This document shows, one piece after another, positions 43,861 through 56,870 of a stretch of 64,000 bases of DNA (position 1 is its first letter; each line of letters begins with the position of its first letter). This stretch comes from Monodelphis domestica (Eukaryota > Chordata > Mammalia > Didelphimorphia > Didelphidae). The notes below the pieces were generated by a model. It saw only the letters and a program-made list of their open reading frames with translations. It searched no databases and was not told the origin of the DNA. The stretch covers positions 111,415,520 through 111,479,519 of the forward strand of contig NC_077229.1 in the NCBI RefSeq assembly GCF_027887165.1, in the 5' to 3' direction. The position numbers were made by a program, and so were the translations under genes.

Positions 43861-44040
43861 TTCAGTCCCACCTTTTACATGGAACCTTTCTGATTGATAG
43901 TGCCTTCTATCTAACATTTTCCAATTTATCCTGTATATATCTTCTTTGTACATAGTTCTTTGTGTGTGTCTTCATTATTTTTTTAACTTTGTGTCTACAG
44001 CACTTAGCAATAAGTGCTTGATAAATGATTCTTGACTTGT
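43861..44040 (+). mobile_element. L2-type LINE 3' end
   Basis: Ends 'cagcacttagcaataagtgc' then 'ttgataaatgattcttgact', a diverged L2 terminus. Confidence 0.65.
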
Positions 44041-44628
44041 CCCCTATTACTAGTCAGAGGAGCACTGGACTATCATTGATAGAATCTAAGTGAGCCCTAG
44101 CTCCATAATCATATGGATAATCCATAATCATATAATCATAATCATAATCAATATGAATTGCATTAACTGATCAATATTATATTCACTTTAGGCATATGAA
44201 AGTTTTGACTATTTAAGGCACCTATAACATGACTATTGCAAGTCTGGCTTACTTTTATGAAATCTCCATACTGGGAAATATTTTAAAAGTAAAGTCATTT
44301 AAATTACCACTCTGAAAACCAAATGATTCAAGACAATAAATGAAAGAATTTAGGAATAGCGAAGGTGGACTTTGGATACATAAACTGATAACTGATTACA
44401 TTATATTATAGGATACTTCAAATTATTACAGCTGAACTTTAAACCACATTTTTGTGTGCTTAAGTACCATGACTGTCTTGTAAATAGCACAAATATGACT
44501 CACTCATTAAATAGAAATCATTAACCTTAAGCATCAGGTGAAGCTTTCTCTAAATAGGAGTTTTTAAACAAACCAATTCTTGGCACTTTCAAAGTCAATA
44601 TAGATTTAATCTGGGGAAAAGCCATATT

Positions 44629-44664
<36 letters not shown>

Positions 44665-44995
44665 CACATACACACATACACACACATACAAGTAGAGTTA
44701 AAATCACCTTCCTCCCTTAAAACCATATACAAACATTGTTGAGAGAGGAATTAATGTTTTGATTTAATTATGACAGCCCTTTCTCCCAACACACACACAT
44801 ACACACAATAACTATAACAAAAATTGATGTGATCACAATTTTACAAAGGTAGTTTGTACTACATATGATTATGTGGGACAACTGAAAAGCAAAGCCGTTT
44901 GACTTAATTACTACTTAGGTATGAAATTTATTAAATATTCTATATGATGCAGAACATTTCATTGAAGTGCTGCCCTCTAGGGAATTTTGTATGAT
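44041..44995. other. intron-like sequence with short AT repeats
   Basis: An ATAATC/ATAATCAT cluster is at 44108-44150 and a TA/CA microsatellite at 44625-44691. No gene. Confidence 0.4.
44625..44691. repeat. (TA)n(CA)n compound microsatellite
   Basis: Alternating TA runs into CA with single-base interruptions. Confidence 0.95.
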
Positions 44996-46512
44996 ATTCT
45001 CCTCTCCTTAGCTTTCTCCTGGAAGTAATCTCTTGCTCATCTGATTTCATAACACTGTACTCTTATGCATTTTAATTTGTTATGCTTATTTGCTACCATA
45101 TTTTATCTCTCCTACTAGAATATAAGCTTCTTGATATTCTCTTTAAGTTTTCATGTCACTTCTCCCTGTTTGACTATTCCTCATCAAACTACTTTACTAG
45201 ATCATCATTCATATTTTGTTTCCTGATTGTGGATATACCTCCTGAGCGTTGTCTCTATGCTGTTCTTTCCCAATGAATTTATTATCTCCTATGGTTCAGT
45301 TATTATCCATTTAGATGACTGCCATATCGAAGTGTCATAGTCCTATCCTACTCTCTCTCCTAAATTGCTGTTTATATGGAACTGATTATCCTAAAAATAT
45401 TTCAAACTTTCAACACAGTGCAAAGAACTTATTTTCTCACCAAGTCCACTCCCAATAAAATTTTTCTGTTACTATTTTTCTTAAACCCCTACTTTCTATC
45501 TTAGATTTGACACAAGTATTGGCTCTGTGGTTCTAAGGAAGAGATAGGCAATTTGCCCAGAGTCACACAGCTAGGAAGTATCTTAGGCCAGATTTGAAGC
45601 CAGATCCTCCCGACTGGCTTTCCTAGCCACCTCTTCCCTATTACTTTTTCTTTTAAACCCTTATCTTCCATCTTAGAATCAATACTCTGTATTAGTTCCA
45701 TGGCAGAAGAGTGGAAAGGGGTAAGCAATGGGGATTAAGTGACCTAGGGACACACAGGTAGGAAGTATCTCAGGCTTGGTTCTCAATCCAATCCACTGAG
45801 CCACCTAATTGCACCCTCTTCTCTAATACTCTTTTCTCTTGAGAATCACTATTTTTCTGGTCATAGGTTGGCAAACTGGGAGCCATTTTTGATGTCTCTT
45901 TCTCACCCCCCCAAGTCCCCCAGTATCCAAGTTTCCAAGTCTTGGTCTGTACATATATGCCTCTTTCATCCTTTCCTTTTTCTCTACTTAGCCACTACTC
46001 AAATTTTAGATACCTTATTATCTATCTCTCACTTGGACTGTTTAATTAGCCTTCTCTTTTAACATTCTTAGATCCATCTTCCCTAGCCACCAAAGTGATT
46101 TTTCTAAAGCACAAGCCTCAACTTCTCTACTAAATAAATTTCAGTGATACTCCATTAACTGTAGGATTCAAACTGTCCTCACCAGTTTGGTTAAAACCAA
46201 ACTGTCCTTGCGCTCTCTTACCCATAATAATCCCATCTCCTATCAGAATGTACTGAGTGTTGCTCCTACTCGCTGTCTCATAATCCTAGAATTCAAATTA
46301 GATGTCACCTTCTATAGAAAGTTACTCTGCTGATCCTCTTGAGTTGCCAGTGCCTTCTCCATGGAAATTAATTTGTATATATATTTTGTATTTAATGTTG
46401 TTTTCCCCAGATGAATGTAAGCTCCTTGATGGCAAGGACTTTTTAGCTTTGTCTTGTTATACTCAGTGCCTAGCATGTATCAGGTACTTGATAAATACTT
46501 AATTCAAATCCT
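44996..46512 (+). mobile_element. L2-type LINE, long 3' portion split by SINEs
   Basis: The stretch is C/T-rich L2-like text. Landmarks are 'gttggcaaactgggagccat', 'gactgtttaattagccttct', 'ggtgatactccattaactg'-like at 46144, 'atgaatgtaagctccttgat' and the terminus 'caggtacttgataaatactt'. The left boundary is uncertain, and two SINEs (45480-45635 and 45650-45815) interrupt it. Confidence 0.65.
45480..45815 (-). mobile_element. two tandemly placed tRNA-derived SINEs
   Basis: The first copy has 'gcccagagtcacacagctag', and the second has 'tattagttccatggcagaag' and 'ccaatccactgagccaccta'. They lie head to tail in the same orientation. Confidence 0.75.
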
Positions 46513-46962
46513 TAAAGACTTAATGTTCTTAATCCAGGTATGTTGTAGGAGACATTCTTGTACAAGTTAAACTAGATAACTTCTGAGATTTTTTCAATAC
46601 TATACTTGGAGCATTGTACTAGACTAAAAGTTCCTTGTCCTAATGGAATTATAGGCTTTAAAACATTAAATCTAAATGTAAATAATTATAATATACAATA
46701 TTACCTAATTGCATCAGATTACCAAATAAAGTGCTCAGAGAATACCAGGTGGAATATGAGGTCGTCTCTCCCATATTAAGGAGGAGATCACCAAAGAAGT
46801 GTTTTTAAAATGTATTTATTTTACAGTCCCATATGTTTAGCATAATAAATGGAACATAGTTAAAATCTTTCTCTGTGATTTAGTGACTACTTCAGGTATT
46901 ATTAAAGTTAGATTGGGGGCTGTTTGTTTCTGCATTCATGGACCTGAACTGCAAGACTATTT
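46513..46962. other. intron-like sequence, nothing recognised
   Basis: No gene or clear repeat. Confidence 0.4.
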
Positions 46963-47047
46963 TTTTTCCTTTTTTAATATTATATATTTTATTTTATACA
47001 TTTAAAAGTTCCACAGTGCAAAAAAAGGCAAAGAATCCCTGATCTAA
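46963..47047 (+). mobile_element. old DNA-transposon end (hAT-like)
   Basis: 'attttattttatacatttaa' followed by 'aaggcaaagaatccctg' resembles the right end of the same type of element as at 23786. Confidence 0.4.
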
Positions 47048-47224
47048 ATAAGATGAAATTTAGTCGAGATATCAAATCCTCAAGTGCAAGATAGGGAACA
47101 ATTGCTAGAAAGCAAATGTTCTGGGGAAAAAAAATCTACGTGCTTTAGTATTTCAATAGTGGGATATGACAAAAATCCTGATGCTCTCTGAAACTGTATT
47201 AAATTTTAATTTTTAATTTTAAGA

Positions 47225-47530
47225 TCATGCTATGAGGATTGGCTTGAAAGAGCTAGGAAGTTTTTTTTTTTTTTAATCCTTACTTTTTGTCATAGTAACA
47301 ACTCTAATTCCTAGCCTTGTGACTTTGGACAAGTCACTTAACCATCCGTCATTGCCTAGCCTTTGCCCTTCTGCAAGACATTTTTAGGTAATTTGTTTTG
47401 TTTTTAGGTGGTACAAAATTCTATATTAGAGTCAGAGGGACTCATTTTAATTGAATTCAAGTCCAGATTCCATCACTGCTACCTTGCTTTGGCTAGAACC
47501 TTTTAGCTTCAGTTTTCTCATCTTTAAAAT
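47225..47530 (+). mobile_element. SINE remnants
   Basis: A SINE core is at 47315-47345 ('gtgactttggacaagtcact') after a T-run. A second partial CORE-SINE is at 47405-47530 ('gagtcagagggactcatttt', 'cagttttctcatctttaaaa'). Confidence 0.5.
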
Positions 47531-48475
47531 GAGTGCTGGATTAGATGACCCTTTCTGGCAATTCTGTTCCAGTGAAATGTAAGATTCTTCAAGAAAGGAA
47601 CAATTTCATTTTTTTCCTCTTTATTCCCAGTTAACACCATCCCTTGCTTGCCTGAATTAAATTGAACTTTTAATAGACAAAGAATCAGGCATAATTTTTG
47701 TACTTCCTTGACAACTGCTACTTTCTTTTCCCTTTTCTCCTGTAGCATTAAATTGCCAGTATAGACAACCCAGATTTAGAAAATAGTTTTGGTTTGATGC
47801 CTTAGTACTATTGATGTCCCTAATTGTTTTACTAGCCTTTTATTTGACTTCTTAGCTATTTCAACCTTTGAAGTCACTTCTTAATTCTAGTAAGGTTTTG
47901 TTTAACTGCTTACTAATTTTAGGTATATACAAGCTTAAATCTTATTTCAATTTTCCATGTTGGCAATATGATGGACATGTTGAGTATTTTTATTTTTATT
48001 GGTATTTCAAGATCCCAAATGGTTAAAACTCCAAATAAATACTAATTTGTCCTAAAAATTTTGACAACTTTAAGTCAATTTTGACCTGTTATTTGACTGT
48101 ACCTAAATGTAAAGTAACTAATCTACTTCTGTTTCCGAATTATACAGTTAAAGTAGCATCTTGTTTCCATAGTTGCAAGATACTACTGTAAATGGAATGG
48201 ATTATACTAAGCTTTTAAAAGGCAGTATTTTTTAAAAAACAAATTACTTTTTAATTAGCCCTGCCCTCTACCCTCTACTTTCTACAAACAACCTGTCATA
48301 TTTATTGTACTTTTCAGTTGTTCACCTTTATCAACATATGGGACTAGGCTGGATAGCTTTTTTGTGTATCATGGAAGAAACAATATGTGGAGGTTTTTTT
48401 AGGGCAATTTTTATTTAATATAATACTATTTTTGTTGTTCATTTGTTTTTTAATTTGATGGGTGTTGAGAATGTT
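47531..48475. other. intron-like sequence, nothing recognised
   Basis: About 950 bp without an exon or clear repeat. Confidence 0.4.
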
Positions 48476-48479
48476 TTAG

Positions 48480-48730
48480 TAGATGAAATATGGTGGTGTG
48501 CTCAGTAATAGGGAGTTTGGAGTGTGTAGGTGGAAAGATTCCATTTTGGGCATACTAAATTTCAGATGCTCCAAATACCTGAAAGACATTTGGAGACTGG
48601 AAGTCAGAGGAGAGGCATGATAGGTAGACTTGAAAATTACCAGCATAGACATGATAATTAAATCCCCAGGAGCAGATGATTACCAAGTGAAGTCAGGAGG
48701 GAAGGAGAAATGATTACTACTTTCTAGTAG
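48480..48730 (-). mobile_element. L2-type LINE ORF2 fragment
   Basis: 'actaaatttcagatgctcca' and 'gattaccaagtgaagtcagg' are antisense L2. Confidence 0.55.

Positions 48731-48731
<1 letters not shown>

Positions 48732-48764
<33 letters not shown>
48732..48764 (+). repeat. (TG)n microsatellite
   Basis: About 16 uninterrupted TG units. Confidence 0.95.
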
Positions 48765-48767
<3 letters not shown>

Positions 48768-48814
48768 ATAAACATGAAGAGAATAAATACTAATAACTAG
48801 AAAGTAGTTAATTT

Positions 48815-49645
48815 AAATACCGAGGGAGTTTGTATCAGAGGCCATTAACAATTGGGGCAGTATGGAAGAGCTTCCATAGAAGGTTATTCTTGACCTGAAA
48901 TTTAAAGGATGAGAATTTCACTGAGGCAGAGGTCTAGTGGGAACCATGTTGGTGAACCTATGGTACATGTGATATAGCATGCCATTGTGGGCTGCTCCTC
49001 TCCATTGTGCCTGAGGACATTCCTCATATCACCCACCTCTATGCTCAGCATCCCAATGGGAGCACTTCCTCCCTCCCCTGTCTGGGGTAAAGGGGCAGCT
49101 CACATGCGGCCTGAGGTTTTCAATTTGGACAGTTTGTCTCCAAAAGACTCTCCATCACTGGGTGGGAATAACCAGTGCAAAGGCATGGGGACAGGAGTCA
49201 ATAAACATGCCCCATGGATAAGAGGGCTAGCTATGTGAGTAGAGAGAAGGAAACCTCTGAGAGATGTTGAAAAGATAGAAATGATAAAGTCAGATATGTG
49301 GGTTGAGAGTGGGGTGTTGAATGAAGATATTACAATTGTGGTACTTAATGACTGGGAAGATGGGGTGCTTTTGAAATTGGGAAAGGGAAGATTTGGAGAG
49401 GGGAAGGATGATTTTTGTTTGGGAATGTAGAGTTTGAGATATCTATGGTATATCTAGTTTGAGATGTTCAAAAGTCAATTTAGGTTCTTGACTGGAACTC
49501 AGTCTTTGTATTGATCTGGGAATTATTTTTTTAGAAATTAACTTAACATTAGGGAGCTGATGAGATCACTGAGTGAGATTGTAAAAAATGAAAAGAGGGT
49601 GGGTCAAGACAGACCTTTAGGGGGAACCTATTGTTGCTGTTCTTT
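48815..49645 (-). mobile_element. L2-type LINE fragment split by a hAT element
   Basis: L2 antisense text at 48815-48943 ('tgaggcagaggtctagtggg') resumes at 49161 ('gcaaaggcatggggacagga', then 'ggtgttgaatgaagatatta'). The hAT copy lies between. Confidence 0.6.
48944..49160 (+). mobile_element. hAT miniature element, copy 2
   Basis: A 217-bp copy with a degraded left end (CCATGTTGGTGAACCTATGG) and the right end CTCCATCACTG. The 8-bp duplications AGTGGGAA (48936-48943) and GGTGGGAA (49161-49168) match at 7 of 8. There is no transposase. Confidence 0.88.
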
Positions 49646-49820
49646 CCACAGTACACTCCCATTTCCTGACTCCATGCCTTTTCACTGCCTTCCCTCTGAG
49701 ATTATCCTCCATTTATTCTGTGTATCTTGTTCATATATAGAAAACTGTCTTTTCCTTTTCTTTGTACATCCAATGCCTGACATGTAATAGGCACTTAATA
49801 AATGCTTATTGACAAACTAA
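49630..49820 (+). mobile_element. L2-type LINE 3' end
   Basis: Ends 'cctgacatgtaataggcact' then 'taataaatgcttattgaca'. Confidence 0.75.
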
Positions 49821-49894
49821 CCTGAAACTTGAGAGAATAGAAACCTGAAACTAACCTGAGAATAGAAAGAAGGAAACAAACATACTTATTAAGC

Positions 49895-50065
49895 ATCTAC
49901 TATGGACTAAAAACTTTCCTAAATGCTTTACAAATATTCTGTCAGTTGATACTTGCCACATTTGATCCTTGGAGTCAGGTGCCATTTTTATCCCCATTTT
50001 ACAGATGAAGAAACTGAGGCAAGTGGTTTGAGTGACTTGCCCAAGGTCACACAGATAGCTCAGCC
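49895..50065 (-). mobile_element. MIR
   Basis: 'cccattttacagatgaagaa' and 'tgacttgcccaaggtcacac' give a well-preserved antisense MIR core. Confidence 0.85.
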
Positions 50066-50345
50066 TGTGCTTCAGAAATGTATGGGGAACAGAAAGGCCA
50101 GTTTGGTTGGATTGTAGAATGAAGGAAGAAAAGTCATACTCAATTAGACTGGAAAAGACTGGAACCAGGTTGTAAAGAATTTTAAAAGCTAGGATGAAGA
50201 GTTCATTTCTTATGACAATTGGGTAATAAAGCAGTTAGAGTTCATGGAGGAGGAGACAAATGATGTGTTAAGATCTGTATTTAAAGAAAATAACTGGCAG
50301 CAATGTGGGATGGAGTAGAATGGAGAGAGTTGAGGTAGTGGTAAT
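50066..50345 (-). mobile_element. L2-type LINE fragment
   Basis: 'ccaggttgtaaagaatttta', then 'gcagttagagttcatggagg' is antisense L2. Confidence 0.5.
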
Positions 50346-50719
50346 AAGATTAGATAGTAAGCTTTTTCCCCACTAAGACTCCAAAATGCAGGACCCCAAA
50401 ATGCCATTACTATATTAGAAATGTGACCTTGGCCAAGTTCTATTCCTTTCTGGATTTTTCATCTTTAAAATGAGGTCATTCACTGCCAGCTGCAATGTGT
50501 CCCATACTCTTAATATTCTGTGTTCTAGCTACCTCTCACCCTCTATATGATTCAATATTTTATCCAGAGAACTGGTCATTAAACAGAAGGAACATGGCAA
50601 GGTTTATTATCAAAAGCATAATACATCTTGTAGACCAGAGGGAGTGGGCCTATGCAAAGCCAGAAGATGAATTTGAAGATTGGGGGTACGGGAAAGGAGA
50701 AATTCTATAGGTTCTCTAG
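50346..50719. other. unassigned sequence with a MIR remnant
   Basis: A MIR-like phrase occurs at 50420-50490. A 71-codon plus frame at 50495-50710 shows no domain. Confidence 0.35.
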
Positions 50720-50880
50720 GTGAGACTCAAGTCTTGTGCCCCCAAACTGCCTCTAATGTCTATAACCTTGTAAAAGTAACATAACCTCTTCAGACCTCAG
50801 TATCCACCTGAATAAAATAAGAGAGGATTAAACTAGATGTATAAGGCTTGTCTCATGTCTAGGATTCTGTTTCACTTGGC
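50720..50880 (+). mobile_element. MIR
   Basis: 'aaccttgtaaaagtaacata' and 'cagacctcagtatccacctg' give a degraded plus MIR. Confidence 0.55.
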
Positions 50881-51605
50881 TACAAATGACTGTCAGGGAT
50901 ACCCTTAAAGTTCCTCATTCTAATAGAAAATGGGTGGTGGTGTCCAGATGAGCTTAATGTTTCTGACAAAATCACATCCTTACTTGTGGTACTTTAAACC
51001 ATAGTAAGCAGTTGTTAGGGAATCTGATGCTTAAATTTTATTTTTTCCTTTTGAAGATATGGTAATAGTTTGAGTCCAGTATTTTAACACATTTGACCTT
51101 CCTAGATAGTTACTTTCTTTTTACATGATAGTCATTGAAAACAAAGCTAATTTCAAATGCCACTTTGGAGAACCATAACCCTTTGAGAGAGAACTGTGTC
51201 TTGTATTTGTAAGGTTTGAAATGAAAAGGAATTTCTCTTTTTTCTTCTAGCTACTAGACCCTAATGCAAATTCCCAAATGTTTCCTGGGACGCAGTAGAA
51301 TAAACTTGAATGTGGAATTGTTCTTGATTTATTTATAAAGAGAGTGCTTCAAGTAATTTTTTTTCCCCCTAAGAAATTTCATATTGAATTTTAAATGAAA
51401 AAAATATTTAAAAAAAAGGGAAAATGGACAAAATTTTGTGATACTTTGTATAGCATTAATGGCCTAATAGAGCATCATGGTATTAGCTTATGTCAGAAGA
51501 CTGTGCCATTTATTAATAAAACTTATGAACTAAATCTCTAAGATCACTCAGTTCTAATCTATGAAGGACTTGGGCAAATCACTTGTCTTAATTGTACTAC
51601 AGCTA
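50881..51605. other. intron-like sequence, nothing recognised
   Basis: No exon seen. A possible MIR remnant is at 51530-51600. Confidence 0.4.
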
Positions 51606-51609
51606 ACTC

Positions 51610-52985
51610 ATCTCATCTCATTTCATGATACTCAGTAATGTTTTCCTTTTCACAACTGTTATTTCCCTCTTTTGCACTTTATTCACTAGAGATCCTTTGA
51701 AGGCTCTTGAACAGAGGAGTGATTTGTTGATATATGCACTTAGGGATATAAATTTCCTCCCCAGTACTGCTTTGGCTGCATCCCATAGATTTTGATAATG
51801 TTTCCTCATTATCATTCTCTTCAATGAAATCAGTAATTGTTTCTTTGATTTGTTCTTTGACCCATCCATTTTGAAGAATTATTATTATTTAGTTTCCAAT
51901 TAATTTCAAATTTGCCTTTCCATAAGCCCTTATTGATTATGATTTTTACTGTATTATGGTCTGCTTTCCTACTTTTTTGCAATGTTTTTATGTCCTTGTA
52001 CATGGTCAATCTTTGTATATGTAACGTGCTGCTGAAAAGAAGGCATATTTCTTTTTATCTGCATTTATTTTTCTACAGCTATCCTAATTTTTCTAACATT
52101 TCATTCATTTCCCTTATTTTTTGGTTCGATTTATCTAGTTCTCATAGGGGAAGGTTGAAGTCTCCCACTGGTATGGTTTTACTATCTATTTCCTCCCTAA
52201 GCCCCTTTAAAAATCTGAATGCTACACCATTTGGTTGCATATATATTGATTATTGATATTTCTTCATTATTTATGCTTACTTTCATCAAGATGTAATTAC
52301 CTTCTTTTAACGAGATTTATTTTTGCTTTAGCTTTGTCTGAGATCATAATTGCTACACCTGCTTTCTTTGTCTCAATTGCTGCCCATATAATTTACCTTT
52401 ATCCTGTGTATGTCTACCTGCCTCAAGTGTTTCTTGTAGACATGGCAGGATTCTGATTTTTAATCCACTCTGCTATCTGCTTCCTTTTTATGGGTGAGTT
52501 CATCCCATTCACATTCACAGGTATGATTACTTTCTGTGTGTCCCCCATCTTGATTTCTTCTTTTGATTTTGCCTTTTTTCTTATCCCTCTTATTCTCTTT
52601 TTCAACTTTTTTGTTTTTAGTCATTCTCCTCCTTTTCCGTTCCCTAATGTTACTCCCCTTCCCACCCCTCCCTTATTATTCTCCTTTTACTATAGAGCCT
52701 ATTCAATGACCCCTCAACCTCTGTCTCCCTTGTATTGCTCCCCATTTATAACCCTTCTACTTCTCTATAGGGCACAATACAGTTCTCTGCCCCAATGGAT
52801 CTGATTTTTCTCTTTTCTCTCTCTGAGCCAATTCCAATGTGCGTAAGATTTAAGTATTACCTGTCACCAACCTCTTCCTCTCGTCCATAGTATTGGCCTT
52901 CTCCCTCTTCCCCCTGTGCACTCTTTGTGAAATATATATATTCACCCCATTTTACCTCTTTTCCCATGATTTGTTAAAAATAACT
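51610..52985 (-). mobile_element. L1 internal segment: inter-ORF and ORF2 N-terminal half
   Basis: On the minus strand the element runs from the inter-ORF region (about 52985-52620) into the ORF2 endonuclease domain. A frame at 52423-52605 holds VNVNGMNSPIKRKQIAEWIK, the conserved start of L1 endonuclease. A later frame at 51618-51869 holds YQNLWDAAKAVLGRKFISLS, from the linker before the RT. Intervening frames are broken. The RT core and 3' end are missing, so this piece is truncated at its 3' side. Confidence 0.85.
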
Positions 52986-53320
52986 ATTTTAGAAAGATGA
53001 ATCTGCCTGGTATTTAGAGTAGTTTAGAGAAGAGGAACTATAAAAAAGATGACTAGTTAGGTACTGGTAAAATACGAAAGGGGTAGAAGGAATCTGGTGA
53101 GAAAGGAACAGATTAAGATTCTGGAAACTGAAAGGAATTAAAAAATGGAAGAAATGCTATGAAGGAAAAATTAGCAAGATTCAGTACCTGGAACATGAGG
53201 ACAAACTATATAGTAAACTAGAAAACCTTTCATTTGGTGTGTAAGCTTATCCAAAACTAATAAAGGGTGATAAAGCCTTACTGTTTATGTGTTTAAAGAA
53301 AACTTTGAAAATAAGTGCCA
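52986..53320. other. intron-like sequence, nothing recognised
   Basis: No gene recognised. Confidence 0.4.
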
Positions 53321-53324
53321 CTTA

Positions 53325-54345
53325 AAGCATTCATTAATTCAAAAACCACTTAGTAAGTACATGTTGTATAGCAGGCACCAGACTTTTAAGGATACAAAGA
53401 AAGATGAAAAAATAGTCCCTTTCCTTATGGAGCCCAGGTCTAAAGGGAGGGAGAGTCATGAACAAGATATACAGAGTAAATGAAAATAATCTTAGCTGGG
53501 AAGAAGGTACTACCCACTGGGGATCTAGGAGAGGCCTCAAAGTGGGATTTGAGCTAAATCTTGAAGGAAGTCAGGACTTCAGAAAGGAGAGAGACCATTT
53601 TAGACATAGGAGACAAGCTGGTACAAAGGCACAGAGACAGGGGAGGGAGTGTAATGAAACAACAAGTAGCCCAGTGTGTCTGGGTTGTGGAATTCATGGA
53701 GGTGAGTGAATAAAGTATGAGAGGACTGGAAAAAGGAAGATGCCAGGTTATGAAGAGCTTTAAACGTTAAACAGATATTTATGTTTCATCTGGCAGGTAA
53801 CTGTGGTTGGAATAGGGGAGGTGTGTGTGATGTGGGCAGAACTTTGGAGGATGGATTGTGAAGAAATGAGGCAGAACAATCAGAGTGATTGACAAGTAGA
53901 GAGAGATGATAATGGTCTGAACACAGGTGTGAATAGAGAGAAAGAAACAGGAGAGATGTGGTGACAGTATAAACCATATTTAACAACAGATTGAGTTAGT
54001 GGGATAAGTGAAAAGTCAGGGATAACACTGAGATTGTAAGACTTGTTGACTGGAATAATAGTAGAGCCCTGAAAAGTAATAGGGAAATTCAGAAGGGACA
54101 GTTTGAGGAAAAGAGTTTTATTTTAAATGTTGATATATATGCCTACAGGATATTAGATTTGACATGTCCAAAAGGCAGTTTGTAATACTGGACTGGAACT
54201 CAGAAGAGAGAGGAAGGTTATATAAATCTGGAATCATCTGCATTGAGTTAATCATTAAACCCATAGGAGCTGTTGGGATCATCAAGTGAAATGCTATAGA
54301 GGGAAATGAGAGGAGGATCCAAGATAGAGCTTTGGGGGGCAATTA
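53325..54345 (-). mobile_element. L2-type LINE, 1-kb 3' half including RT motif region
   Basis: In the minus sense the order is: remnant of the RT catalytic loop (a frame reading LNADDSRFI at about 54237-54211, compare Y-A-D-D), the block 'gacatgtccaaaaggcagtt' in antisense, the ORF2 C-terminus, and the 3' terminus near 53340. Frames are broken by many indels. This is one of the most complete L2 copies here. Confidence 0.75.
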
Positions 54346-54779
54346 AGGTTAGTGGATGGATTGCTGAAGAAAAAAACCAGCAAGAACACTAGACTTGGAA
54401 CTTGGGTTCAAATTCTAGCCCTAGTATCTAACAGCTTTGTGACTCTGGGAAAGTCACTTAAATTTTTTTAGTTGAACTAAAAAAGAGTCAAAAAGAGAGT
54501 CAAAAAGAGAAGTAGAGTTTTTATTGTACTTGGTAGAATATAGACTTTTCTGTGATATAGGCACAGTTTGAAAATTATATTCTTCCCTGTGTCTACTGGC
54601 TTTGAATCAAATTCCACTGTGACACAGAAGACTTGATCTATCATAGAACAAAGATCTCTCATAGAGAACAGAATTTTCTGCAATTAAAAATCTTCATTGA
54701 TTAAAAAGATTTTTTGAGTCTCCTTTCCGATACTGTCATCTAATTCTATTCCTCACACTTATATTGTACTCATTATCAG
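54346..54779. other. unassigned sequence with a SINE core
   Basis: A partial plus-strand SINE is at about 54375-54475 ('tgactctgggaaagtcactt'). Otherwise nothing. Confidence 0.4.
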
Positions 54780-55640
54780 TCATCATTTAAGCATTTAAGT
54801 AAGTGCTTAAAGTATGTACTACACTTATTGCCTATGCTAAACTACATAGAAAAATGATAACAGTCCTCATTCTCCATGTGCTTATATTCAGGGTATAGGG
54901 ATGGGGAATATTTATAACATGTACATAATATGCATAAAATGACTATAAAGTGGGTTTTTGAAGGACTTGACAGCTGGGGAAATCAGGAAAGAAAATTTCA
55001 TGTAGTCAGAGGCACTTGAGCTAAGTCTTTTCAGAAACTAGGCATTCCAGGATACCTCCAGGGTAAAGGATTATATTTACAGGCATGAGGAGAGAGCCAT
55101 TGCAAAGACAGTAGAGAAGAAACATCCTAATTGCAAAAAGTACAGTCAGGATGGATCAGAGAGGAGTAATACGTAAGAAGACTGGAAAGTAAAAGGTCAG
55201 GTTCTAAAGAACTTGAAATGCCAAACAAAGGAGTTTATTTTTATCTTCAAAGGTAATAAGGAGTCATTGGAGTTTGAGTATGGCATGATCAAATTAGTGC
55301 TTTTTTTATTGGATATATGGGATGAATGAGTTGGGTCTAGATGACATTGAGCATGCAAACAAGTAACTGGAGAGATGGTGCTCTTACACATTAGTAAGGA
55401 AGTCTGAATGAACTAGGTTGAGGATGGGGATGGGAGATGATGAGTTTAGCACTTGAATGTATTGAGGTTTGGATAGCTTATTGGACATCTAGTTGGAAAT
55501 GTTCAATAAGCAGTTGATGATGGATTATTGAAGTTTAAGACAGACCAGGACTTGATAAAGCTATTCCTGATAGTGGAAATGGTGGCCAAAATTAGTAGAT
55601 AATTTAGGGTATAGAGGACAAGTATCAAGCCTTGGGGAAA
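54780..55640 (-). mobile_element. L2-type LINE fragment
   Basis: 'tttgagtatggcatgatcaa', 'agagaggagtaatacgtaag' and 'ttattggacatctagttgga' are antisense L2 blocks in order. Confidence 0.7.
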
Positions 55641-55834
55641 ATGCTTCTACAGTTAGGGAATAATTGGAAAAAAGTAAATGTCCTAAAAGTTGTTAGGGTC
55701 CTTAACCATTGTATAACTAAATCGGCATATGTTACAGACAGGTACTTACACTGCAGTTTACTTATGCAGTTGAGTGAAACACAGTCCATCATTAGGCCAT
55801 GGACACAGGTGTCTTACAATCCCACAGATCGATC

Positions 55835-56000
55835 TCATCTCTCTCTCTCTCTCTCAACTCTTTGTGACCCTACTTAGCAGAGATACTGACAAATGGTTTG
55901 CCATTTCTTCCATGGATAAAAACAAATAGAGGTTATGTGACTTATCCAAGGTCAACACAGATAATAAGTGTCTGAGGGGTCCAGATTATTTTTCCACTCA
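55835..56000 (-). mobile_element. RTE-tailed SINE, partial
   Basis: A CT-rich run, then 'caactctttgtgaccctact', 'ggtttgccatttcttccatg' and 'gtgacttatccaaggtcaac'. Confidence 0.7.
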
Positions 56001-56650
56001 ACCATCTGAATTACTCCAAAAGTACTTATTGGAATGTTTAAATTGTTACCATCTGGAGAGAATGTGTCTTTTATCAGAACCATATTTACACCAAACCAAA
56101 GAAAACAGCATCCTCTTTATTTTTCAGTTAATTAGCATTTGTTAAATTCCCATTATGTGTTTTATTAACATAGATTAAGAGAAGGGGGTGAGTTGCTGTT
56201 CAAAGTCCTGAGTTTTCTTACAAAATGATTGGGAGAAAGAAGGCACTATATAGGAGACATTCCATACATATATGGTGTGACACACACAAAAGAAAGAAAT
56301 ATAATAATAGCAATTATAATACAAAACAAAGTCAGTTCTCCAGAAAATCTACTTTAGAAACATGTTTCAGAGGAAACCAAGGAGTAACTCAAATTAGGAT
56401 AGTCCATAGTGTATACTTACATTGAAAGGTGTAAAGAGTGCTTAAAGAAGTAGGTGGTATTAAACTGTGAAATAATAAGAGAAGTAAACTGAAAGAAAGA
56501 ATCAGGACCAGGAAAAGGCTATTTTGAATTTGGAATGTTCTTATCTATAGCTGTACTCAACCCCACTGAGTAAGGAAGTATGGACTTCCCTCCCTCAGGG
56601 TATCTTCAGGGGTATCCTGAGGAAATTGTGGAGAATATAGGTAGTAAAAT
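56001..56650. other. intron-like sequence, nothing recognised
   Basis: No exon or clear repeat recognised. Confidence 0.4.
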
Positions 56651-56654
56651 ACTG

Positions 56655-56870
56655 AACCTGGAGTCAGGAAGACTCATCTTCATGTGTTCAAATGTGATCT
56701 CAGACATTTACTAGTTATGTGATCCTGGGCAAATCACTTAACCATGTTTACCCCAATTTCCTTGGATGTAAAATGAGTTGGGGAAGGAAGTGTCAAACCA
56801 CTTCAGTATCTTTTCCAAGAAAACTCCAAATGGAGTCACAGAGTCAGACACAACTGAAACCAACTGAAAA
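56655..56870 (+). mobile_element. RTE-tailed SINE
   Basis: 'gaacctggagtcaggaagac', 'gtgatcctgggcaaatcact', then the tail 'cttttccaagaaaactccaa' and 'agtcagacacaactgaaac'. Confidence 0.85.
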